A DNA stretch of 64,000 nucleotides from Actinoplanes solisilvae (GTDB taxonomy: Bacteria; Actinomycetota; Actinomycetes; Mycobacteriales; Micromonosporaceae), in the NCBI RefSeq assembly GCF_003999975.1, contig NZ_RJAC01000032.1, positions 1 to 64,000 on the forward strand, read 5' to 3'. The translations under genes were made by a program, and so were the position numbers. Positions 51,835 through 60,173 of this stretch are shown piece after piece; position 1 is the stretch's first letter, and every line of letters starts with the position of its first letter. The notes under the pieces were generated by a model. That model was given only the letters and a program-made list of their open reading frames with translations, searched no databases and was not told the origin of the DNA.

Positions 51835-52746
51835 TCAGTTCTCCTGACTGAAGGCCCGCGAGCCGACGAGCTTGAGGAAGCCGTAGGAGAGGACGAACGT
51901 CGCCGCCGCGATGATCACGGAGGTCGCCGCGGCCGCGTAGATGTCGTTGCGTACGAACGCGTCCCGGTAGACCTTCATCAGCGGCGTCCACGTCGTCGAG
52001 ATCGTGTTGCTGAGCGGTCGCAACGTCATCGGCTCGGCGAAGACCTGCAACGTCGCGATGAGCGAGAACAGGAACGTCATGACCAGCGACGGCCCGATCA
52101 CCGGCACCTTGATGCGCAGCGCGATCTGGATGTCGGAGGCGCCGTCGATGCGGGCCGCCTCGAACAGGTCGGTCGGGATCGCCCGCAGCGCGGTATAAAG
52201 CACGATCATGTTGAAACCGGTTCCGCCCCAGATCGCGATGTTCGCGACCGCGTAGAGCACCCAGGACGAGCTCAGCGCGTCGGGCGCGGTGATCCCCACG
52301 CCGCCGAGCACGTCCACGATCGGGCTGACCCTCGGCAGGTAGAGAAAGCCCCACAGCAGTGAGGCGATCACGGCCGGCACGGCGTACGGAAGGAAGATCG
52401 CGGTGCGGGTGAAGGTGCCCACCCGCGTGCGCCCCGCGTCGAGCAGCAGGGCCAGCACCAGCGCGAGGCCGAGCATCACCGGAACCACGATCAGCCCGTA
52501 CGCCCCCACGCGCAGCACGCTCGGCACGAACTCGGGGTCGGTGAGCGAGCGTGCGTAGTTGGTCAGTCCCGCCCAGACCTCGGTGCGCGCGCCCTTGCCC
52601 AGCCCGAGCCCGCTGACCCTGACCCGGCGCAGGCTCAGGTAGACGGCGTACCCGATCGGGGCGGCCAGGAACGCGGCGAAGAGCACCAGCGCCGGGGTCA
52701 GGAACAGGTAGGGCGCCCCCGCACGCCGCCTGGAGGTCGACGCCAT
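51835..52746 (-). CDS. ABC sugar importer permease, MalF type
   Basis: 303 residues, six TM segments; EAA loop FEAARIDGASDIQIALRIKVPVI. The start at 52746 lies 2 nt after the binding-protein stop. As with the other importer, no ATPase gene is nearby, so a shared multi-sugar ATPase is expected. Confidence 0.92.
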   Translation of the reverse strand: MASTSRRRAGAPYLFLTPALVLFAAFLAAPIGYAVYLSLRRVRVSGLGLGKGARTEVWAGLTNYARSLTDPEFVPSVLRVGAYGLIVVPVMLGLALVLALLLDAGRTRVGTFTRTAIFLPYAVPAVIASLLWGFLYLPRVSPIVDVLGGVGITAPDALSSSWVLYAVANIAIWGGTGFNMIVLYTALRAIPTDLFEAARIDGASDIQIALRIKVPVIGPSLVMTFLFSLIATLQVFAEPMTLRPLSNTISTTWTPLMKVYRDAFVRNDIYAAAATSVIIAAATFVLSYGFLKLVGSRAFSQEN

Positions 52747-52748
52747 GA

Positions 52749-54044
52749 TCAGCCGGCGACCGTGAATCCGGCGTTCTTCAGGTCACCGACCGTGGCCTGC
52801 TGGATCGTGTCGAGTGCGGCGCCGAACGCGGCCGCCTTCCTGCCCTCGGCCGCCTTGCCGAACGCGTCGTTGTAGGCGCTGTAGGCGACGTTCACGTTCG
52901 GGCCGTAGGTGAACGGCTTGGTGATCTTCCCGGCCTCGGCGGCGATCGTATAGAAGTCCTTCTGGTCGCCGAAGAACGCCGGCGGTTCGGTCAGCGCGAC
53001 ACTGGTGGCGTCGTTCGCGGCCGGGTAGACGTTGGCCGTGCCGGCGAGCGCCTTGATCGCGGCCGGGTCGGTGTTCAGCCACTTCACGAACTCGGCGGCC
53101 TGGGCCTTGTGCTTGGTCTGCGAGGTGACGCTGGTGGCCGAGCCGCCCCAGTTGCCGTTCGCGGGCGCCGCGGCGTCCCAGTTGGGCAGCAGCGTGGTCT
53201 TCCACTTGCCCTTCGTCGAGGCCGCGTTCCCCTCGAGTACGCCCGGACCCCAGACCGCGCCGAGCCAGCCGACCTGGGTGCCGTCGTTCAGCGCGGCGTT
53301 CCACTCGGGCGTGTACATCGGCTTGTTGTTGATGACGCCCTCCTGAACGAGACCGCCCCAGTAGTCGGCGACCTTCTTCGTGGCGGCGTCGTTCACGGCG
53401 ACGGTCCACGACTCGCCCTGCACGCCCCACCACGAGGCGCCGGCCTGCTGGGCGAGGCCCGCGAACCAGCCGGGGTCGTTGGACGAGAACGTGCCGAGGT
53501 ACTGCTTCGGGTTCGCCTTGTGGATCTTCCGGGCCGCCTCGGCGTACTCGGACCAGGTCTTGGGAACCTGCACGCCCGCCTTTTCGAAGATGTCGGCGCG
53601 GTAGAAGAACATCATCGGGCCGGAGTCCTGCGGGACGCCGTAGACGGCCTCGGAGCCCAGGGTGACCGCGTTCCAGGCCGACTCGGGGAACTTGGCCTTG
53701 AGGTCGCCGGCCTCCTTGGCGATGTCGGCGACGGCGTCGGCCGCGACCAGGGTCGGGATCTTCTGGTATTCGGCCTGCATGACGTCGGGGGCGCCGCTGC
53801 CGGCCTTGATCGCGGTGAGCAGCTTGGCCACCGCGGGGTCGCCGCCGTCCTGCTTGTTCACGGTGACCTGAATGTTCGGATGGGTCGCGTTCCAGCCCTC
53901 GACGACCTTGTCCATGTTCGGCGCCCAGCTCCAGTAGGTGAGGGCGACCTTCTCGTTCGTGCTCTCCGAGCTTTTGTCTTCGGAACAGGCGGCCGTAGTC
54001 ATCAGCAGCGCCGCGGCCAGCACCCCGGCGAACACCTTCTTCAT
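52749..54044 (-). CDS. ABC sugar importer, solute-binding lipoprotein (galactan locus)
   Basis: 431 residues. Lipoprotein signal MKKVFAGVLAAALLMTTAAC with Cys20 in the lipobox. Cluster B sugar-binding fold with LTYWSWAPNMDKV and aromatic-rich binding-site regions (SWWGVQGESW, PEWNAAL). ATG 54044 is preceded by AAGGAGG. First gene of the leftward operon and divergent from the GH35 gene across the twin operators. The likely ligand is beta-1,4-galacto-oligosaccharide. Confidence 0.92.
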   Translation of the reverse strand: MKKVFAGVLAAALLMTTAACSEDKSSESTNEKVALTYWSWAPNMDKVVEGWNATHPNIQVTVNKQDGGDPAVAKLLTAIKAGSGAPDVMQAEYQKIPTLVAADAVADIAKEAGDLKAKFPESAWNAVTLGSEAVYGVPQDSGPMMFFYRADIFEKAGVQVPKTWSEYAEAARKIHKANPKQYLGTFSSNDPGWFAGLAQQAGASWWGVQGESWTVAVNDAATKKVADYWGGLVQEGVINNKPMYTPEWNAALNDGTQVGWLGAVWGPGVLEGNAASTKGKWKTTLLPNWDAAAPANGNWGGSATSVTSQTKHKAQAAEFVKWLNTDPAAIKALAGTANVYPAANDATSVALTEPPAFFGDQKDFYTIAAEAGKITKPFTYGPNVNVAYSAYNDAFGKAAEGRKAAAFGAALDTIQQATVGDLKNAGFTVAG

Positions 54045-54102
54045 CGATCCTCCTTGATCGCATCGGGCCCGCCGAGGGAGACGTACGTCACCGAACGAGG
54101 CC

Positions 54103-54116
54103 TGTGACCGGTTACA
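54103..54116. promoter_or_regulatory. Predicted LacI operator, site 1 of the galactan locus
   Basis: TGTGACCGGTTACA, six of seven matching pairs around a central CG. It lies 59 nt upstream of the solute-binding-protein start. Confidence 0.8.
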
Positions 54117-54160
54117 GTGAGCCTCGCTTTCCTTAAAGTCAAGAGGGCTGTGTTGGCGCC

Positions 54161-54174
54161 TGTGACCGGTTACA
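54161..54174. promoter_or_regulatory. Predicted LacI operator, site 2 of the galactan locus
   Basis: An exact second copy of TGTGACCGGTTACA, with flanks also shared (CCTG...CAGT), 32 nt upstream of the GH35 start. The two sites are 58 nt apart and in the same orientation, suiting a looped or cooperative tetramer or one site per promoter. Confidence 0.8.
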
Positions 54175-54205
54175 GTCACGGCTCCAGTGTTCCGAGGAGG
54201 CCTCG

Positions 54206-56635
54206 TTGACCGTCGATCCGCTGTTCGTCGCGCACCGTCCCTGGTCCTCGCCCCTGCGGCGGCCGCGGATGAGCAACGACGAGGACGTGCGGCCGGGTCT
54301 GTCGCTGACCAGCCGCTACCTGTCGCGCGACGGGGTGCCGGTCATCCCGGTGTCGGGCGAGTTGCACTACAGCCGGGTGCCGCGCGACCGCTGGGCCGAC
54401 CGGCTGCGGCAGATGCGCGCCGGCGGGGTCACCGTCGTCGCCAGCTATGTGTTCTGGCTGCACCACGTGCCGGTTCCGGGGGCAGCGCGCTTCGACGGCA
54501 ATCTCGACGTCGCCGCCTTCATCGACGAGGTGCACCGCGCGGGTCTCGACATGGTGCTGCGCGTCGGGCCCTGGTGCCACGGCGAGAGCCGCAACGGCGG
54601 ATTCCCCGACTGGGTGCAGCAGGCGCCGGTCGTCCACCGCACCGACGATCCGGCCTATCTCGCGTTGGTCTCGGAGTGGTTCGGGCAGCTCGGGCGGGCT
54701 GTCGACGGCCGCTCCCTGCTCGGCGTCCAGCTCGAGAACGAGCTTTACGACCAGCCCGGTCACCTGGTCACGCTCAAGCGGCTGGCCCGGGCGGCCGGGA
54801 TGGAGGCGCCGCTGTGGACGGCGACCGCGTGGGGCGGGGCCGACCTGCCCGAGGGGGAGGTGCTGCCGCTCTACGGGGGTTACGGCGACGGGTTCTGGGT
54901 GGACGCCGACGCGCCGTGGGACCCGACGTTTCGCGACCACTACTTCTTCTCGCACCTCTGGGACGACCCCGGCATCGGCGCCGACCTGCGGCGGTTGCAC
55001 GAGGCTCGATTGAGCACGGCCCAGCCCCGTACGCCGTCCGCGCTCTTCCCGCCGGCGACCTGCGAACTCGGCGGGGGAATGGCCACGGCCTACCACCGGC
55101 GGCCCCGGCCCACGGCCCTCGACGTGGCGACGATCGCCCATTGCAAAATCGGCAACGGATCGGCCTGGCAGGGCTACTACATGTACGCCGGAGGAACGAA
55201 CCCGCAGCATGCCGCCGGGGCGGGCGCGGACGGCGATGTCGCCCTGGACATGCAGGAATCGCACGCCACCGGCTACCCGAACGACCTCCCTCGCCTCGGT
55301 TACGACTTCCACGCGCCGATCGGCGAATCCGGGCTGCTCGCCGCCAGTCACGCCTCGCTTCGCAGGCAGCACGCGTTCCTCGCTGCCTTCGGCGACCGGC
55401 TCGCCGAGATGCCCTCGACCCTCCCGCTGGTCCGCCCGGGCGGCGTCGACGATTCGACCACCCTGCGGTGGGCGCTGCGCAGCGACGGCGACAGCGGCTT
55501 CCTCTTCGTGGCCTGGCACCAGCCGCACTTCCCGCTGCCGGCCTATCGCGGTGCCCGCTTCCGGGTGGCGCTGGGCACGACCGAGCTGACCCTGCCGGCC
55601 GAGCCGATCGACATCCCGCCGGGCACGATCGCGTGCTGGCCCTTGCGTCTGACAGTGGCTGGCGCCCGCCTCGACTGGGCCACCGCGACGGCCCTGACCG
55701 TCCTGCCCGGCACGCCCAGGACCGCCACGCCCGCTGCGCCCGCCGAGGTTTCCATGCCCGCCGCGCCCGCCCCGGTTTCCGCGCCCGCTGCTCCCGCCCC
55801 GGTTTCCGCGCCCGCCCCGGTTTCCGCGCCCGCCGCTCCCGCCCCGGTTTCCACCCTGGTTCTCGTCGCCTCGCCCGGTGTTGAGGCAACCTTCGCAATC
55901 GATAATCGAGTAGCGAGAATCGAGCCGAGCCTGGAGCCGGTGCGGATCTCGGACGCACTCGACCTGCTCGTGCTGCCCGCGTCGGTTGCCGACTCGATCT
56001 GGGTCGTCGAGAACGGACCCGCCCGTCGCCTGTTGCTCTCGGACGACGAGCTGCGCTGGGGCGCCGACGGCCGGATCGAAGTGATCACGTCCGGCTCACC
56101 CGACGTGCGCGTCTACAACCCGGCGGCCGGGTTCGTCGCGTTGCCCCTGTCCGGCGCGGCTACCGGTTCCGAGTCAACGGCCCGCACCGATCTCGTGCGC
56201 CCCGCCGGCCGAGCGGTCCCGGTGGCGTACGGGAAATTCGACGGCCGCCAGTCCGCCCCCGCACCCGCGACGTTCGACGAGCTGGCCGCGGTCTACCGGA
56301 TCACCGTCCCCCAGGTCCCGGACGATGTCGACGCGGTGCTGCACATCGAATGGGCCGGTGACGTCGGCGAACTCCGCGTCGACGGCCACCCCGCCACCGA
56401 CCGGTTCTGGGACGGCTCGGCCTGGACGGTCGACCTGCGCGACGCCGGCTGGCACCCCGGCGCCGACGTGACCCTGCACCTGCTGCCCCTGGCCGCCGGC
56501 TCCACGGTGTCGCTGCCGCCCGACGCCCACGACCGCCTGCACCCCGTCGACGGTCAGCTCCTGGCCCTAGACAGGGTGCGGCTGCTTGCCCGGGCGACCT
56601 ACCGGGAAGTTTTCCCCTCAGATCGGCAGTCGTAG
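54206..56635 (+). CDS. Beta-galactosidase, glycoside hydrolase family 35
   Basis: 809 residues, no signal peptide, so intracellular. GH35 features are GELHYSRVPR (about 51), YVFWLHHVPVPG, the acid/base Glu179 in LENELYD, and CELGGGMATAYHRRP with the nucleophile Glu near 288. C-terminal beta-sandwich domains follow. TTG 54206 is supported by GAGGAGG 5 nt upstream. It cleaves terminal beta-galactose from imported oligosaccharides. Around residues 510-550 is an Ala/Pro/Val/Ser tandem repeat, followed by an AIDNR element (55897), both likely insertions in an interdomain linker. Confidence 0.92.
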   Translation: MTVDPLFVAHRPWSSPLRRPRMSNDEDVRPGLSLTSRYLSRDGVPVIPVSGELHYSRVPRDRWADRLRQMRAGGVTVVASYVFWLHHVPVPGAARFDGNLDVAAFIDEVHRAGLDMVLRVGPWCHGESRNGGFPDWVQQAPVVHRTDDPAYLALVSEWFGQLGRAVDGRSLLGVQLENELYDQPGHLVTLKRLARAAGMEAPLWTATAWGGADLPEGEVLPLYGGYGDGFWVDADAPWDPTFRDHYFFSHLWDDPGIGADLRRLHEARLSTAQPRTPSALFPPATCELGGGMATAYHRRPRPTALDVATIAHCKIGNGSAWQGYYMYAGGTNPQHAAGAGADGDVALDMQESHATGYPNDLPRLGYDFHAPIGESGLLAASHASLRRQHAFLAAFGDRLAEMPSTLPLVRPGGVDDSTTLRWALRSDGDSGFLFVAWHQPHFPLPAYRGARFRVALGTTELTLPAEPIDIPPGTIACWPLRLTVAGARLDWATATALTVLPGTPRTATPAAPAEVSMPAAPAPVSAPAAPAPVSAPAPVSAPAAPAPVSTLVLVASPGVEATFAIDNRVARIEPSLEPVRISDALDLLVLPASVADSIWVVENGPARRLLLSDDELRWGADGRIEVITSGSPDVRVYNPAAGFVALPLSGAATGSESTARTDLVRPAGRAVPVAYGKFDGRQSAPAPATFDELAAVYRITVPQVPDDVDAVLHIEWAGDVGELRVDGHPATDRFWDGSAWTVDLRDAGWHPGADVTLHLLPLAAGSTVSLPPDAHDRLHPVDGQLLALDRVRLLARATYREVFPSDRQS
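55733..55857 (+). repeat. Tandem repeat encoding APAPVSAP-type units in the GH35 gene
   Basis: CCCGCCCCGGTTTCC-type units recur five times with alternating short and long spacers, encoding repeated APAPVSAPA. The run is a probable flexible linker. Its unusual GGTTTCC content contrasts with the surrounding GC3-biased code. Confidence 0.75.
55897..55909. repeat. TCGATAATCGA element, copy 5
   Basis: Plus strand AATCGATAATCGA inside GH35, encoding Ala-Ile-Asp-Asn-Arg, immediately after the Ala/Pro repeat. Its complement reads CGATTATCGATTGC, as in copies 6 and 7. Confidence 0.75.
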
Positions 56636-56652
56636 CGGCCGATCAGGTTTAT

Positions 56653-58167
56653 GTGACGACTTGGATCAGCCGGGCGATACCGGACATTCGGCTGTCGGAG
56701 GCGGCGTTCGCTGCCCGCCACCGCACCCTGCGCGTCGTCCTGTCGTTGCTGTTCCCGGCGCTCGTCGGAGTGGCCGCGTTCCGGCCCCAGATCGACGTCC
56801 TGCTGGGTCAGCCGCACGGCGGGCACGCCAACGGCATCGCCGTCATGTGGGGAATGGTGGTGGCGACCGGCTTCTGCGCCGCCGTGGCCACCTTCGTCGA
56901 AAAGCGGCGGGCCGGTTCGCTCGTGGTGTCCCTGGGGCTGCTGCTCGGTTCCGGGGCGCTGGTCCACGCGGGTGGCGGCCTGACCGACCTGCACTTCGCG
57001 TTCTTCGTCGTCCTCGGCCTGATCAGCCTCTACCAGGAGTGGCTGACCCTGCTGCTGTCCGTGGCGCTGGTCGCGGCCCACCACATGCTGGTCGGTCTGG
57101 TCATCCCCGGGCTGGTCTTCTCCGACCCCCGGGCCTGGGAGCACCCGGTGTTCTTCGCGCTGCTGCACGCCGGTTTCGTCCTCGCGATGTGCGCGGTCCA
57201 GCTCGCCTACTGGCGGTTCATCCGCCGCGCGCAGATCGAGATGCACAGCATGCAGGAGGAGGCGGCCGCCGAGCTGCGCCGTCGCGAGGAGCGTTACCGC
57301 GCCCTGGTGCAGGACTCGTGCGACGTCATCAACGTGGTGGACCGCAACGGAGTCCTCGACTCGGTCAGCCCCGCCGTCCAGGCCGTGATGGGTTACCACT
57401 CCTACGACCTGACCGGCACGAACTACTACGACCTGATCCACCCCGACGACGTGTATGCCCTCCGCGCCTTCCACGACAGCGGCCAGTCCGAACAGCGTAC
57501 GGAGGTCCGCACGCGCCACGCCGACGGAAGCTGGCACTGGCACGACGTGACCATGCGCGACCTGACCGGCCAACCCGCGGTCGGCGGCATCGTCATCAGT
57601 CACCGCGACGTGACCGAGCGGCGCGAATTCCAGGACCTGCTGCAGCACGAGGCCGCTCACGACGTGCTCACCGGCCTGCTGAACCGCGGCGCGCTGCTGA
57701 AGGCGCTCGACCGCGCGCTGGCCGCCCTGCCCGACAACCGCCGACTGGCCGTGCTGTTCATCGACCTGAACGACTTCAAGCCGATCAACGACACCCTCGG
57801 TCACGAGGCCGGCGACAACCTGCTCGTCGCCGTAGCGACCGCCCTGCAGCGCTCGGTGCTGGGCTCGGACTCGGTCGGCCGGATGGGCGGCGACGAGTTC
57901 GCCGTAGTGCTCGGAGACATCACGTCCGAGGAGAACGCGATCGCTGTCGCCGGCCGCATCCAGGCCGCCCTGGCCGAGGTGGTGATCATAGGCGGCGCCG
58001 CGCTGCGCTGCACCGCCAGCATCGGCATCGGCCTGACCACCCCCGACTGCGCCGGCACCGACGAACTGCTGCGCCGAGCCGACACCGCCATGTACCAGGC
58101 CAAACGTGCCAAGGGCATCGGCTGGGCCGTCTACGGCGACGACCAGCGCGTCGCCGACCCCGTCTGA
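56653..58167 (+). CDS. Membrane PAS-GGDEF diguanylate cyclase
   Basis: 504 residues. Six or so hydrophobic segments (about 25-195) form a membrane sensor. A PAS domain follows (about 215-325: RYRALVQDSCDVINVVDRNG in part, HRDVTERREFQ), then GGDEF (about 335-495) with RMGGDEFAVVL. The active-site motif is intact, so c-di-GMP synthesis is expected. The product-inhibition I-site is not: the position five residues before GGDEF reads LGSD, not RxxD. GTG 56653 follows the GH35 stop by 17 nt. A membrane or ligand signal is probably sensed. Confidence 0.9.
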   Translation: MTTWISRAIPDIRLSEAAFAARHRTLRVVLSLLFPALVGVAAFRPQIDVLLGQPHGGHANGIAVMWGMVVATGFCAAVATFVEKRRAGSLVVSLGLLLGSGALVHAGGGLTDLHFAFFVVLGLISLYQEWLTLLLSVALVAAHHMLVGLVIPGLVFSDPRAWEHPVFFALLHAGFVLAMCAVQLAYWRFIRRAQIEMHSMQEEAAAELRRREERYRALVQDSCDVINVVDRNGVLDSVSPAVQAVMGYHSYDLTGTNYYDLIHPDDVYALRAFHDSGQSEQRTEVRTRHADGSWHWHDVTMRDLTGQPAVGGIVISHRDVTERREFQDLLQHEAAHDVLTGLLNRGALLKALDRALAALPDNRRLAVLFIDLNDFKPINDTLGHEAGDNLLVAVATALQRSVLGSDSVGRMGGDEFAVVLGDITSEENAIAVAGRIQAALAEVVIIGGAALRCTASIGIGLTTPDCAGTDELLRRADTAMYQAKRAKGIGWAVYGDDQRVADPV

Positions 58168-58224
58168 CAAGCAGCCCCGGCGACCAGCGCCGCCAGCCCG
58201 GCCTCAGCCGTCAAAGCGTAAGAA

Positions 58225-59574
58225 TCAGCCCCCGTTGGAAATAGAGATCATTTCCGACCGAGGAACAACCTTGACCCGCTTACGCCCGTGCGGCTCCCCC
58301 AGCGAGATCTCATGAGAGTCCAGCCGCTTCCACCCGTCCCAGGTGGTGAACCCGAGCCCGCGCCCCGAGAGATAAGCCAGCACATCCCCCGGCTCACGCT
58401 GCGCGGCCAAGGGCAACGACGCGACGTCGGCCAGCAGACTGGTCACCGTTTCGTTCGCGTCCTTCTTGGTGTGCCCGATCAAACCGACCGGCCCGCGCTT
58501 GATCCACCCGGTCGCGTAAAGCCCCGGCACGTGGTTGCCGTCGAGGTCGAGCACCCTTCCTGCCTCGTGCGGCACCGTCCCCGTAGCGTGGTCGAACGGC
58601 AGGTCGGCGATAGGTGTGCTCAGGTAGCCGATCGCCCGGTACACCGCCTGCACGTCCCAGTCCGTGACCTCTCCGGTTCCTCGCACCCAGCCGTCGCCGG
58701 TCAGTTCCTGCTTCTCCGTGCGCAACCCCGTCACGCCGTCCGCGTCGCCCAGCACCTCGATCGGCGCCTGCAGGAAGTGCAGGTGGAGCCTCCTCGGCCG
58801 GTCGCGGGGGTCGCGCGCGCACCAGTTCGACAGCGTGTCGACGCACATCTTCAGCGAGCGCTTCGCGCGGATCGCCGCCATGCTGCCCTCGTCGAATTCC
58901 ATGCCCTCCGGGTGCACCACGACTTCGACGTTCGGTGACTCGTCGAGTTCGCGCAGTTCCATCGGGGTGAATTTGACCTGGCCCGGCCCGCGCCGCGAGA
59001 ACACGTGTACGTCGGTGACCGGGCTGGCGAGCAGCCCTTTGTGCACGTTGTCCGGGATCTCGGTCTCGAGCAGTTCGTCGGCCGTCTTGGCGAGGACGCG
59101 GGCCACGTCGACCGCCACGTTCCCGGCTCCGATCACGGCCACCTTCGTCGCGGTCAAGGGCCATTCCCGGGGTACGTCGGGGTGGCCGTCGTACCAGGAG
59201 ACGAAGTCGGCCGCTCCGAAGCTGCCCGGCAGGTCGATCCCGGGAATGTCGAGGCCGCGGTCCTTGTCGGCCCCGGTCGCGAGGATGGTCGCGTCGTAGA
59301 ACGCGGTCAGCTCCTCGGGCTTGACGTCGACGCCGTAGTCGACGTTGCCGATGAACCTGATCCTGGGGTTCTCCAGCACGTGGTGCAGGGCCGTGATGAT
59401 TTCCTTGATCCGCGGGTGGTCGGGGGCGACCCCGTAGCGGATCAGGCCGTACGGCGTGGGCAGCCGGTCGAAGATGTCGACCGTCGCGGCCGGGGCCGCC
59501 TTGGTGAGAATGTCCGCCGCGTAGATGCCGGCTGGGCCGGCGCCGACGACGGCAACCCGAAGGGCGCGCTCCAT
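58225..59574 (-). CDS. fprA: Ferredoxin/flavodoxin--NADP+ reductase, FprA type
   Basis: 449 residues. FAD loop VAVVGAGPAGIYAADIL, the FprA segment PTPYGLIRYGVAPDHPRIK, NADP loop VIGAGNVAVDVARVL near residue 155 and the C-terminal GWIKRGPVGLIGHTKKDA. It resembles adrenodoxin-reductase-like FprA and passes electrons between NADPH and ferredoxin. Start ATG 59574 with GGGAG RBS, which overlaps the sodN stop, so the two are likely co-transcribed. Confidence 0.93.
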   Translation of the reverse strand: MERALRVAVVGAGPAGIYAADILTKAAPAATVDIFDRLPTPYGLIRYGVAPDHPRIKEIITALHHVLENPRIRFIGNVDYGVDVKPEELTAFYDATILATGADKDRGLDIPGIDLPGSFGAADFVSWYDGHPDVPREWPLTATKVAVIGAGNVAVDVARVLAKTADELLETEIPDNVHKGLLASPVTDVHVFSRRGPGQVKFTPMELRELDESPNVEVVVHPEGMEFDEGSMAAIRAKRSLKMCVDTLSNWCARDPRDRPRRLHLHFLQAPIEVLGDADGVTGLRTEKQELTGDGWVRGTGEVTDWDVQAVYRAIGYLSTPIADLPFDHATGTVPHEAGRVLDLDGNHVPGLYATGWIKRGPVGLIGHTKKDANETVTSLLADVASLPLAAQREPGDVLAYLSGRGLGFTTWDGWKRLDSHEISLGEPHGRKRVKVVPRSEMISISNGG

Positions 59575-59583
59575 CGATCTCCC

Positions 59584-59988
59584 TCAGGCGTTCTTGGTGG
59601 CCCAGAAGATCGTCGAGATCTCCTCGATCTTCGCGAGCAGCTTTCCGGCGACCTCGGGGTCGGCCGAGCCCTTGGACCCGCCCGCCCCGGCCAGCTTGGT
59701 GGCCTCGTTGAACAGGCCGTGCAGTTCGGGGTACTTCTCGAAGTGCGGCGCCTTGAAGTAGTCGGTCCACAGCACCCACAGGTGGTGCTTGACCAGCTCG
59801 GCCCGCTGCTCCTTGATGACCAGAGCCCGCGTACGGAACTCCGGGTCCTCGTTGGCCTGGTACTTCTCGCAGATCGCCTTGACCGACTCCGCCTCGATCC
59901 GGGCCTGTGCGGGGTCGTACACGCCGCAGGGCAGGTCGCAGTGCGCGCTCACGACGGTGCGCGGGGTCAGGAAGCGGGGCAGTCGCAT
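59584..59988 (-). CDS. sodN: Nickel superoxide dismutase
   Basis: 134 residues. A leader of 15 residues ending in TVVSA precedes the Ni-hook HCDLPCGVYDP, where His1, Cys2 and Cys6 of the mature chain bind nickel. The helical remainder matches SodN (KHHLWVLWTDYFK). It disproportionates superoxide in the cytosol after leader removal. An AAAGGA RBS lies upstream. The maturation peptidase SodX, usually the next gene, is absent from this window; fprA is in that position. Confidence 0.95.
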   Translation of the reverse strand: MRLPRFLTPRTVVSAHCDLPCGVYDPAQARIEAESVKAICEKYQANEDPEFRTRALVIKEQRAELVKHHLWVLWTDYFKAPHFEKYPELHGLFNEATKLAGAGGSKGSADPEVAGKLLAKIEEISTIFWATKNA

Positions 59989-60018
59989 CGGGGTCCTTTC
60001 TCGAAAACCGATCCCCGA

Positions 60019-60049
60019 AACCTAAGACCTCAACCTCACTTCAAGTCAA
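60019..60049 (-). promoter_or_regulatory. sodN promoter with a MerR/SoxR-like operator (predicted)
   Basis: On the minus strand TTGACT (60049-60044) and TAGGTT (60024-60019) are separated by 19 nt, a long spacer typical of MerR-type promoters. Plus-strand 60027-60046, ACCTCAACCTCACTTCAAGT, covers the spacer and matches 15 of 20 positions of an extended SoxR box (core CCTCAAGTTAACTTGAGG). The left half is exact (ACCTCAA). Confidence 0.45.
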
Positions 60050-60173
60050 TGTGGGGCGAAGCGATGCTGATCACAACACACCGACTCCGAGGGGCAATCC
60101 TGGGCCCCCGGGCAACGGAAAGTTACGATCGAGCGTCCGCGCGTCGCTGTTTCCAGGAATGTAGATCTCGACT

